Positions 55,397 to 64,000 of a stretch of 64,000 nt of DNA are shown here, piece after piece. Position 1 is the stretch's first letter; every line of letters begins with the position of its first letter. Both the position numbers and the translations under genes were made by a program. Below the pieces are notes generated by a model that did not search any database, was not told the origin of the DNA, and worked only from the letters and a program-made list of their open reading frames with translations. Source of the stretch: Buddleja alternifolia (lineage: Eukaryota; Streptophyta; Magnoliopsida; Lamiales; Scrophulariaceae); NCBI GenBank assembly GCA_019426215.1, contig CM033408.1:5583077-5647076 (forward strand), in the 5' to 3' direction.

Positions 55397-56404
55397 TTAC
55401 ATGATTTGGTTTAATTGTTGTTGTGAAAAATTAGGAGAAAATTCAACATTGAGGCCTCCGGTGCTTACTTCTTGGTCAGTGTTTCCATGTCCATTGTTGT
55501 TTTGATCAACTGAGGTAGCATTAGCCTGATTTTGATTATAATATGTTCCTCCAGTATTGTTTCTGCCTCCTCTCCTTCCCCCTCTTCTACCTCCAACTCT
55601 TATCCAGTTTGGAGGATAACCAACCAATTTAAAGCATCTATCTTTTGTGTGACCAGTAATGTTACAATTGTCACGATACAATGCAGCTCTATTTGTAAAA
55701 GATGTCTGGGAATTAGACATGAAGCAATAGAAGTATCCATATCAACAGTTTGTGTACTTATCCCTCTATGAGCTTCCCCATTATTAATCATGGATTACAC
55801 TTGATTGTGTGTAGGAAGAGGAGACATCATGAGTATTTGTAACTTAACATTGCTATAACACTCATTTAATTGCATCATCAAAAACTGGTTACAAAAATCT
55901 ATATACTCTTTAGTGATAACCAAGGAAGGGGAAAGTATTAAGGATTTATATTCATCCCAAAGATGTCTAATCTTGGAGTAGTATTCTGTAACCGTATTAG
56001 TCTCCTGTGTGATAGTATTATTCTGTCTATATAAAGAATACATCCTAGCCCCATTAACTCTATCAAAAAATTCCTTAAAATCTTTCCAAATCATATAGAC
56101 TGATTTTATATAAACAATTCCATGTATTAAATCATGAGAAATAGATTTACTAATCCAAGATTTTACCAGTGCATTACAACGTTTCCAGTTTTGCAAAAGA
56201 GCATATCCTTCTTCTGGTTGCTTGCAACTTCCATAAATGAATCCAAGTTTATTTTTTGCATCTAAAGTCACTAACATCTCTCAAATTCAGATTTTGTAAT
56301 TATCTGCGGCTTTCAAGATTTCAGTAACCAAATCAAGGTTTGGAGTATCCGATGGATGAAGATACATCGGATCTTGAATATTAATTTGTGACGCCATCGC
56401 CATC
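55397..56404 (-). pseudogene. Copia gag
   Basis: The start region is near 56404 (MAMASQINIQDPMYLHPSD). A frameshift and stop follow near 56285. The main frame 55795-56277 has the UBN2_3-type core (MLVTLDAKNKLGFI.., WKRCNALVKSWI, MIWKDFKEFFDRVNGARMY, then YYSKIRHLWDEYKSL). 55397-55720 has a zinc-knuckle-like CNITGHTKDRCFKLVGYP whose first cysteine is lost, then an Arg/Gly-rich stretch. Not intact. Confidence 0.85.
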
Positions 56405-56635
56405 GTCAACTCTTTGTTTTCATCCTTTGAAGCAAATTTAGTAGTTTCAGCCCTGATTCTTTACAGATTTAGTAGCGCGCGGAAGAAATCCCCAAACATA
56501 GGATTGAATCGATAAAAAACTCAAGAACAAGGATCAATTTGACGAATTGGAGAAGAAGATCAATTAATCAAGATCAATCAAAGAATTAGAACTGGAATTG
56601 CAATCAATCGATCGAAGAACATAGCTTTGCTACCA

Positions 56636-56888
56636 TGTTAAAAAAAGGAGAACAAATATAAAAGGAAATAAAGAACTTCATTGATGATCAGAGATGAATT
56701 ACCTGAATGAATGATTAATACTGGAAGAGAAAAATTAAGCCTATTTATACAACCAACTAAACTAACTTAACTAGCCGTTAAGCCTATTGATGAAGTAAAT
56801 TACAAAAGCGTGCAAAGAAATAAAAAACACATTTACAAAGAACGTTTATGACTAAATAAAAATATAAATGAAAGTGCTATTCTTAACA
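56636..56888 (-). repeat. 5' LTR of the Copia element
   Basis: 253 bp partner of 40151-40393, with a TATAAATAGGC element on the minus strand and the primer site immediately downstream at about 56624-56635. Confidence 0.93.
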
Positions 56889-57548
56889 CATCAATCAATC
56901 AAATGAAAATCATTTACCTCAATCATTATCTCTCTTACTTTTTCATACTTTGCAATTTTTAATTTATATTTTAATATTTCTTTATTCACATAATCATAAT
57001 TTAAGAAACTAACTCAATCATTCAACACATCATACATCAACCTATTACCAATGATTTGACACATTTTACAAATCTTAACCATTTTTATAAAACATAAACT
57101 AACACAACACACATCACATTATTTTCACACAAATCTCTATAGTACGCATTTTTCGAGAAATTTTTAAAATTTTAACTCAAAAACATAAACAAACATAGCG
57201 GAAGTTTTTGTTAATATTTTTAGAAAATGACCGTAAATTGTCAAATATTTGAGATTAAAGATAATTAGTTGTTGTATGATACATTAAATGAGTGAATTAT
57301 TTACTTTTGTAATGATTATATAAATAAAAAAATAGTAAAACAAGAAAGATAAAAGAAAGGATATTTGCTGTAAGTAATTATTGATGAAATATAATGTGAA
57401 ATAATGAATGTAGTAATTAATAAGTAGTTATATAGAAGATTGAAAATGTGAAGTTGAAAAAATATGTATTTAGATGAAACAGTTTGTGGCGTGAATTTTT
57501 ATGATATAAAAACAAAAAATGGATTTAAAAACATAAACAAACATAGCC

Positions 57549-58752
57549 TCGAAAATGATAATGGCCAACTAGAATTAGACAATTTTCAAATCATTGGAAC
57601 ATTTTTTTGTGTTTCACTTACTATAAAATACATATATGTGTGACAAGTGTATACACGAGTAATTGGAATGTGGAAAATTAAAAAGTTGTATTGTAAAAAA
57701 AAAAAAAAATTAAAAATTTCTCTTCATATCTCAACTGCTCTTATATAGACTCGCTACGTATCTTTGCATGTGACCGAAAATTTACACGGGAATGTTACAA
57801 AGGACGTGAACTGATCAGATGGCTACATCGACTGTGAAAAAAAAACAATTGATATATCTTTTAGAATAAGCATTTGGTTGGTCATATAAACCTATTTTAT
57901 TCAACCTTTTTTGTCAAAATCGAGGAGAGATAGATAAGATAGCTAGTTTTGGAAAAAGAAATATAACAGACAGATAATGGAGTACAATTTTTCACACTTG
58001 TGTTTAGGTAGTCATCTCAAACACTAGAAGAAATTCTTCCGAATAAATATTAACATCCTTATCCGATAATGCCAAGTGCAAAATAAAATCTATTTCTTCT
58101 ACATTTTATTGTCTTAATCAATGTGTTTAAAATATTTCTACAAAAAATAATATCCTAGACACCTTTTAGATATCTTTTATTGAAATAACACTAGTTCCAA
58201 ATATATATCTCACAAGAATAAAGAACATATCACATGAACAATATTCATTTTATTATTCTCCTTAAACATTTCTTGTACCACTCAATGTTCCAAAAAAATT
58301 TCTTCTCTATTTTTTAAGAAAATCATTTCTTAGGAAAAACTGTCCATCAAATATTTGTCATGTATTTCATGTTATTCATATAACTTAGAATATTCTTGCA
58401 CTGGACAAATTTTTTTTACTTAGTCAGTCAACTATATCATAATTGCAGCAATTCCATTTTTTTTTTTCAAATGATTACAAGATAACTAAAATTGGCACTC
58501 CAACTCTTTTCTTCATATCTAATCACTTCACACTTGTACCTATAAACACAAACGGTCCCCTATCTCAAGCACATGTGTGCCACACAAGTGTATATATTAA
58601 TATTTGAGATGTCGAGAGAAAAAAAAAATTATGATATGGACAGAAAGACCGAAAATCTCTGTTAACATTTCAATCACTCGTATATACACTTTCATGTATT
58701 GCGGATCATAATCACCTGTGAAAATCTCATTCTAAATGAACCTGAAGATATC
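57549..58752. other. Intergenic AT-rich region, no gene
   Basis: About 1.2 kb between the nest and the SINE. It is AT-rich, with poly-A and poly-T runs and no convincing frame, RNA or repeat. Confidence 0.6.
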
Positions 58753-59093
58753 TTTTTTTTTTTTTTTTTGGAAATCTCAGGGTAAATTTCCGCAGGTCAC
58801 CCAACAGAGCAAACCTGTCCATACGCAATAGCCCGCAAACCACGTATGGAGGTAAGCCGCCTTAGATAACCCATAGGTGACGGGCTCGATAAGTGCAGGA
58901 GCCCCCAGGACAAGACAGAGGAGTAAACTCCCCAAACCAAGCATCACCTTGGTTTTGAAACCACCCCAGGGCAGGATAAGGGAGAAAACTTCCCTTACCG
59001 AGCATCACCTGGGGTTTGAACCTGGGTGGATTCTCACGGCCTGGGTGGATTCTCACGGCCAAAGGCCTTGTGACCGCTAGGCCACACCCCCTT
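58753..59093 (-). mobile_element. tRNA-derived SINE
   Basis: On the minus strand the head carries an A-box-like TGGCCTAGCGGTCA and, 45 or so bases later, a B-box-like GGTTCAAACCC, as in tRNA-derived plant SINEs. It ends in an A-run (58753-58769 as T). A 19-bp segment with TGGGTGGATTCTCACGG is duplicated in tandem between the boxes (59021-59058), so the A-to-B spacing is longer than usual. It lies about 60 bases past the PPR stop codon, in the same orientation, so it may be part of that gene's 3' UTR. Confidence 0.82.
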
Positions 59094-59152
59094 GGTTGAC
59101 AACAAATAGCATTGGAACATTTAAAAGACAATTTATTTTCACCAAAACTCTC

Positions 59153-61030
59153 TCACCAGTAATCACCACAAGAACACAAACCATCCCAGAAATGGTGAAA
59201 CCTGTTTCTATCCCTCATAACTATCTTTCGTCCCGTGATCTTCGAAATAAGCTTCATCACAGCATGACAATCTGAACAAACCCGAAGATTCTTCACAATC
59301 TTGATCCCCGTCCCTTCTTTTGTGCTAATAAGCCCAAACGCAAGCGCAAGCTTTTCACTATGAACCTCTAGTGATCTTTCCTTCTCCACCTCTCCAATAT
59401 CATGCAAAACTTCATCCGTCTGCGAAACAAATCCATTAGCCTTCAACCACTTATTCATCTCCTCGAGCATCTTGTAAATTTCTTTGCTCTTAGGATGCTT
59501 CATATCACCCGCAAAAAACTCGTGTACTTTGTTGTTCACTTCAACCAAGCTACATCCCGGCTCCTTAAGGACTCCACTTTGCTTCATCAAACTCCTCATT
59601 CTCGCAACCCCATCCCAGTTTCCCATTGCGGCGTATATATTGGAAAGTAGAACGTATGTTCCCGAATTGGCAAGACCATGTTTTACGAGAAATTCGACTA
59701 CTTTTTCTCCCAAAACGACGTTTCTGTGAAGCTTACACGCACCGAGCAATGTTCCCCATAAAATGGGGTCCGCTTCGACGCTCGCGCTCATGATGAGCTC
59801 GTATGCTTCATCCAATTGTCCAGCCCGACCGAGAAGATTCACCATACATCCATAATGCTCGACTTTTGGTTGAATTTTGTATTTGTCCTTCATTGTATTG
59901 AAAAGGGCTCGTCCTTCGGAGATTAAACCGGCATGCGCACAAACGCTTAATAAGCCAATGAAGGTTATGTCAGTTGGGTGGAGGCCCGCCCGGGTCATCT
60001 CCTCGAATAGTTTCAAAGCCTCTTCGCTAAATCCATGGATTGCATATCCTCCAATCATTGCATTGTACACAATAGCATCCTTTTTCCTAATCCCATCAAA
60101 TACTATCTTTGCATCATCTAAACTTCCACATTTGCTATACATATCGATTAGAGCAGTACCCAATTGAGCATTTATCAAAATTTTATTATATTTGATGTAC
60201 GAATGAATCCACTGACCCGATTCCAATGCTCCCACTTGACCACAAGCAGAAAGAACAGCTAGCATACTCGCTTCATTAGGCTTCAAGTTCGCCTTCAACA
60301 TCTGTGTAAAAAGATTCAAGGCCTCGTTTGGCCTACCGTGTTGAGCATACCCATCAATCATCACGTTCCAACTCACCACGTCCCGTTCCTCCATTCCATC
60401 AAACAAAACTCTCGCCTCATCAACATCCCCATTTTTAGCATACCCGGTTATCATCGCTGTTGAAGAAACCAAATTTCTCTCAGGCATTGTGTCAAACAGT
60501 TTACGGGCCGAGACAATATCCCCACCTCTTGCATAAACATCAATAAGAGCAGTTCTCACATAGGTATCTGACTCAAACCCAAATTTATGAGCATGGCTAT
60601 GAAGGGCTTTTCCAGCTGGCAATGTGCAGGATTTGAGGACAGCAGACAATGTGAAAGCATTAGGCTCCACATTTTCAGTTAGCATTTGCACATAAAAGAG
60701 AAAAGCTTTTTCAATGAGGCCATTTTTGGCGTGACCGTTGATAACGGCGGTGTAAAAGTAAACATTAGGATTTTGGGTCTGATTGAAAAGCGCAACTGAA
60801 TTTTCGACATGGCCGAGAGAAGAGTACGAGCGTTGGAGCTTGAAATTCAAGACTGGATGGCTTTCAAGGCCGTGGCGGATAATAAATGCATGGATTTGGC
60901 TGAGATTTTTGATGGTTTTGCTTTTATCTATAAGAAATGCAAGTTTTTCGGGCTGTGGAGATTGGTTTTGGTTCGTCGTGGTGGTGGTGAAGTGTGTTGG
61001 ATGTGCCACAAGAGGAGAAATGGAGGACAT
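59153..61030 (-). CDS. PPR protein, PLS class with E/E+ and DYW domains, ELI1-like chloroplast RNA editing factor
   Basis: Intronless 625-residue frame. The Ser/Thr-rich N-terminus suits an organelle transit peptide. Residues about 45-480 are PLS pentatricopeptide repeats (for example NVYFYTAVINGHAKNGLIEKA, DVVSWNVMIDGYAQHGRPNEAL), the RNA-binding array. The PG box EPGCSLVEV begins near 490. The DYW deaminase domain has the HxE zinc/catalytic motif HSE (557-559), CSDCH (585-589) and ends CSCGDYW, all intact, so C-to-U editing activity is plausible. The N-terminal region (LSQIHAFIIRHGLESHPVLN, then KLQRSYSSLGH) resembles Arabidopsis ELI1, reported to act in chloroplast RNA editing. That orthology is from memory and needs a tree. 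A 5' UTR intron is possible (donor at 61285, acceptor at 61167). It is the best-preserved gene in the window. Confidence 0.93.
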   Translation of the reverse strand: MSSISPLVAHPTHFTTTTTNQNQSPQPEKLAFLIDKSKTIKNLSQIHAFIIRHGLESHPVLNFKLQRSYSSLGHVENSVALFNQTQNPNVYFYTAVINGHAKNGLIEKAFLFYVQMLTENVEPNAFTLSAVLKSCTLPAGKALHSHAHKFGFESDTYVRTALIDVYARGGDIVSARKLFDTMPERNLVSSTAMITGYAKNGDVDEARVLFDGMEERDVVSWNVMIDGYAQHGRPNEALNLFTQMLKANLKPNEASMLAVLSACGQVGALESGQWIHSYIKYNKILINAQLGTALIDMYSKCGSLDDAKIVFDGIRKKDAIVYNAMIGGYAIHGFSEEALKLFEEMTRAGLHPTDITFIGLLSVCAHAGLISEGRALFNTMKDKYKIQPKVEHYGCMVNLLGRAGQLDEAYELIMSASVEADPILWGTLLGACKLHRNVVLGEKVVEFLVKHGLANSGTYVLLSNIYAAMGNWDGVARMRSLMKQSGVLKEPGCSLVEVNNKVHEFFAGDMKHPKSKEIYKMLEEMNKWLKANGFVSQTDEVLHDIGEVEKERSLEVHSEKLALAFGLISTKEGTGIKIVKNLRVCSDCHAVMKLISKITGRKIVMRDRNRFHHFWDGLCSCGDYW

Positions 61031-61588
61031 AATGTGCTATAAGTTATAATACACTATCTGAATGATGGACAAATCATTGAGCACAAACATGCAGTGGTTG
61101 AGATGCTTCTCTAAACTCCATATTGTATTATCATCAAGTAAGTGCAAGTGATGTTTGATCTGATAACTGTAACAATCCAAACAAGAAAAGAAAAAAATGT
61201 GAAAAACAAACAGAAGTTAGTAGCAAAGAAGATTAAGTAAACATACACATCGAAAAATGAGATTTGTGTTCAAAAGGGAGCTCACCTTAATACGATGGAA
61301 CCGTGGGTTGTTGTCGAGCATATACTCGATCTAACTCACTAATACTATTGGGTTCAGGTCAGGTCAGGGTCGGAGATCCATTAATTGGTCAGAGATCCAC
61401 TCAATGACAGGCCTAATGCAGCCAATTTAAATCCATAGAACGAGTTAATAACACACATCATGCACAGCCACACCGGGTCTGCCTTATAATTTTCTAACGT
61501 TTCTTGATTTTTTTGTCCTTTTGGTAATTTAAAATTTTCTAATGCACCCTCCATACTATCTTGGCTAACAATCTTCGCTTAGAAATTG
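61031..61588 (-). other. Upstream region of the PPR gene
   Basis: Leader and promoter side of the PPR gene. On the minus strand a strong acceptor (TTTGGATTGTTACAG, ending 61167) and a donor (TTAAG followed by GTGAGC at 61285) would define a 119-bp 5' UTR intron. No clear TATA box is seen. Confidence 0.4.
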
Positions 61589-61628
61589 CTGCTTAATTTT
61601 TATGGAGGATGCATTAAAAATTAAGCAG
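61589..61628. repeat. Short perfect hairpin
   Basis: CTGCTTAATTTTTA and TAAAAATTAAGCAG form perfect 14-bp inverted arms around a 12-base loop. It directly adjoins the larger hairpin to its right. Confidence 0.85.
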
Positions 61629-61764
61629 GGAGAATTCTAGCATGCTCTCGGCTTAGCCAAATCCAAGTGTATTTTATAAAGTGAGTGGATTGCACTTGCC
61701 ACTCACTTTGTAAAATACACTTGGGATCTGCCGAATTCGGGAACGAGCTAGAATTTCCGGCAGG
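61629..61764. mobile_element. Foldback MITE-like hairpin element
   Basis: A 26-bp inner stem (61663-61688 against 61699-61724, one mismatch, 10-base loop) is extended outward by imperfect pairing of AGAATTCTAGCATGCTC with GAGCTAGAATTTC. Total about 136 bp. No clear target duplication; superfamily unknown. Confidence 0.6.
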
Positions 61765-63716
61765 TCTGTGTTCTGAACCTTACTTCAAAAAGCTCTCTTA
61801 TTTGAGAACTTCTCATCAACAAATGCGAAGAACTTCTACAACTATCAAGAAATTTGAAACATCAAAACTTTGGGAATAATCACCTCAAACCAAGAAACCC
61901 ATTGCAAAGAGTAGATGAAATATGGATTAACAGAGTTTTTGGGTGGTACCTGACAGATAAGAGCCTTCCAATTCAAGTTACGGCTTCCGCCTGCCTGGAG
62001 ATCGGAGATAGTTTATAGACGAGAACGACATGGACAAAGCAGCAAAACTACTAACTAGAGTTGGAGCCCCCTTGAGATGAGATAAAACTGAATTACGGGT
62101 AGGAATTGGAAGAAATAAAAATATCTCAAAATATTGTCTTTATCTCACTTGTGTTTTTATTTACCCTTTCCCCAATACAAGTTATCTTAACTTTATATGG
62201 CATATACATACATATATTTCAGAAGAAATGGATTCAAACATGATCCTTATCCTACTAGTTGCAGGATCCCATGTTCGAATTATGAGGATTTAATGTAGGG
62301 TCTATATGATTCGGATTTTCCTACTTCAATAGGTAAGCTTTTGATGTTGATTTTTTTAAGGTTTCTACTCGATGGATCCAAAAAGAGTCGAGGTCCAAAG
62401 ACTGCCATCCGCATGAGCATTGGGTTGAGGAGCGTGATGGAATGTTATAATCCTAATTATGAATCCATGAGTGTAATTGAATCTCACATTGGAATTATGA
62501 AATTCAAATATGGAAGGGAGGTTTATATTACTTTCGGATCTCTCATTTTAATAAACTAACTTTTGAGGTAGAATTCTTTCAAAATTCACGTCGTTTCAGA
62601 TTTTGTTTAGTTTAATTACAAGTTACGCGTGAAATTCAAGAGCTTTTCATCTCAAAATTGATTTTATTTAAGAAATAGAAAAAAATCAATTTATTATGTT
62701 ATATTTTTAATTTAGAAAAAAAGAGAAAATAGATGAACTGCTTATTCTTCATTTGCACTTGGGGCGACATATTCAGAATTGTTGTACCTATGTCTGTTCA
62801 AGAATTTTCCTCGTACAACATTTTCGAGCCATACAGAAAATATCAAGGGTATAAAAGTAAATCACACGCCAGGGCACCAACTTCGGGTATTAAATAGACT
62901 ATCACAAGTGTATCCCTGTATAAGTACGCCATATCTTTTGGGACTATTGTTGAGAGACAAACAATCTGCAAAGAAGATAATCCCTCTACTATACCCGAGT
63001 ATTTCCACAACAAAACGTCAAAACAATTTCATATCAACAGTGGGCCCACATTGTGTTCTCGTAGCATGATTCTTCTCCCGTTGGGTCTGGAAACATCTTG
63101 TGCAAGCAAACATTTTGTCTAGAGAGAGAAACGATCATCTATGACCGAGCTAACCCGACATTTACTATGAAACACAAAAGAGGGCCAACAAAACCAACAA
63201 TCAGGAAAAAGCTTCTTACATTCTCAGAAATTTTACATCTTATAAGCTATCAATCATCGGAAATCACTGTGATTCCTTCTGAAAATAGAAATTTGTTGGA
63301 TGCTCCAAACAAGTTGGCTAATCGCGAAACGACTGTCTGACACGTTGAACTCATTGGTGATACGATGTCTGGCAGACAAGGCATGCATTCGGGTTGAAAT
63401 TCTATCTTGTTGGAAGATGGAGAATACAGCGATAACACAGCACTACAGAACACAAATCTGCAATACCCAAATAAGAGTATCATCCTTATTTATTCTTCTA
63501 GCACCAAGTATCATTGCAACGTAATTTGGTAGCTGAAAAATATATTATGTAAAATGAGTTTTTTATGCTAAAAGGAACCCGAACTAGGGCCTTAGTGAAA
63601 GGAAACATTAGAATGCATTCCTTAAAAACTTCTTCTAATGAGGAAAACCAAAAGTAACCCAGCAAGTTTTGCATATGCAAGTAAAGGGTGTCAAATTATG
63701 CAAAAAAAATAAAATA
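61765..63716. other. Intergenic region, no confident gene
   Basis: About 1.95 kb with only short frames (62341-62559, 62779-63069, 63250-63483), none with a recognisable domain. AT-rich runs at 62640-62740. The portion 62760-63520 has more balanced composition and could hold an exon or UTR of a gene beyond the window, but I see no supporting splice pattern. Confidence 0.4.
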
Positions 63717-63986
63717 GGGTTAATTAAATGCACACTCCCTAGCTTTATTAGGTAAATTACCCGAGCCCTTGGAGTTTACAAATTACCAAGACACCCCCTT
63801 GTCACATCCTGACAATTCGAAAAACACGGGGTGAAATTGTAATTAGCTTTTACTAAAAGGAGGTGAAATTACAACCGGCTTTTACTAATAGAGGAAGTTA
63901 TGCTAATTTCTCTAACCTCTGGGGTTCTTTTTCGTAAGTAGGGGCTCATGCAAAGGGAGGGGGTGCCTATGTCATTTATCCAAGAA
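63717..63986. mobile_element. MITE of the TTAAT..CTCCC / GGGAG..ATTTA type
   Basis: Left end GGGTTAATTAAATGCACACTCCCT and right end, reversed, GGATAAATGACATAGGCACC then CCCTCCC. Related in layout to the MULE-type MITE at 37511-37778. Target duplication not resolved. Confidence 0.5.
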
Positions 63987-64000
63987 TTTTAGTGACTCCA

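Larger units (their letters stand above)
40151..56888 (-). mobile_element. Copia LTR retrotransposon, complete in structure, interrupted by CACTA
   Basis: LTRs 40151-40393 (3' LTR, 243 bp) and 56636-56888 (5' LTR, 253 bp), TGTTAAAA...TTCTTAACA, with perfect CATCA duplications (40146-40150 and 56889-56893). On the minus strand the primer site after the 5' LTR reads TGGTAGCAAAGC, close to the initiator-Met tRNA site, and a polypurine tract GAGGGGGAGTG precedes the 3' LTR. Order: gag, protease, integrase, RT, RNase H, as in Copia. A CACTA element (41411-53050) splits the RT just before the YVDD motif. Many frameshifts and a mutated protease site make it inactive. Confidence 0.93.
39884..57548. 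mobile_element. Tourist-like foldback element, host of the four-level nest
   Basis: Second member of the family at 20294-22080. The left part is 39884-40150 (GGCTATGTTTGTTAATG, later ATAATTACCTATCACTCACTG); the right part is 56894-57548 and ends AAACATAGCC. A Copia element (40151-56888) splits it. The right part contains ACTCAATCATTCAACACATCATAC and AGTACGCATTTTTCGAGAAA, as in the other copy. Flanking TCA (39881-39883) and TCG (57549-57551) may be a changed 3-bp duplication. No transposase is seen. Confidence 0.75.

Noticed and set aside
60783..61049. Plus-strand frames of 77-88 codons at the PPR 5' end
   Set aside because: Antisense shadows of the intact PPR frame.

Overview
The window reads as nuclear DNA of a flowering plant. 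It is AT-rich and intron-containing, and most of it is mobile elements: Copia and Tat-type Gypsy retrotransposons, CACTA, MULE, Tourist-like and hAT-like DNA elements, a LINE fragment and a tRNA-derived SINE. The two confident host genes, a SABATH carboxyl methyltransferase and a DYW-class PPR editing factor, are both plant-specific. A eudicot is likely and an asterid possible, but the sequence alone does not settle the species.

Layout. 1-6149: a minus-strand Copia gag with a shortened 5' LTR, split by a 3.9 kb CACTA element (715-4608) with a 3-bp target duplication. 6180-8765: a Helitron candidate. 9258-15982: a four-exon SABATH gene on the minus strand, predicted at 362 aa. Its second intron holds a 2.6 kb LTR element, which itself carries a hAT MITE. 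16543-25035: MULE-like and MITE insertions over a truncated paralogue of the SABATH upstream region, a Tourist-like element containing a long-TIR MULE, a 1.45 kb solo LTR, and one copy of an unidentified duplicated gene fragment ('gene X'). 25250-33876: a decayed Tat-lineage Gypsy element with a tandem-repeat 3' UTR and another solo LTR in its gag. 34202-37062: a SABATH pseudogene followed by a second copy of gene X. 38242-39811: a possible two-exon small gene. 39884-57548: a four-level nest, Tourist-like > Copia > CACTA > solo LTR. 58753-59093: a SINE. 59153-61030: an intact DYW-class PPR gene resembling chloroplast editing factor ELI1. 61031-64000: intergenic sequence with hairpins and a MITE.

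Biologically, this is a decaying tandem SABATH cluster (one intact gene, one broken gene, one promoter relic) and a PPR gene, separated by repeated insertions. The paralogous blocks act as empty-site references for several insertions. Coding calls rest on reading frames, splice signals and family motifs seen by eye. I found no operon-like cluster, CRISPR array or rRNA, and no clearly new biochemical system. The least ordinary items are the nesting architecture, a 179-bp higher-order repeat arising inside a retrotransposon, the palindrome-rich long-TIR MULE, the unidentified duplicated exons and the small two-exon candidate.
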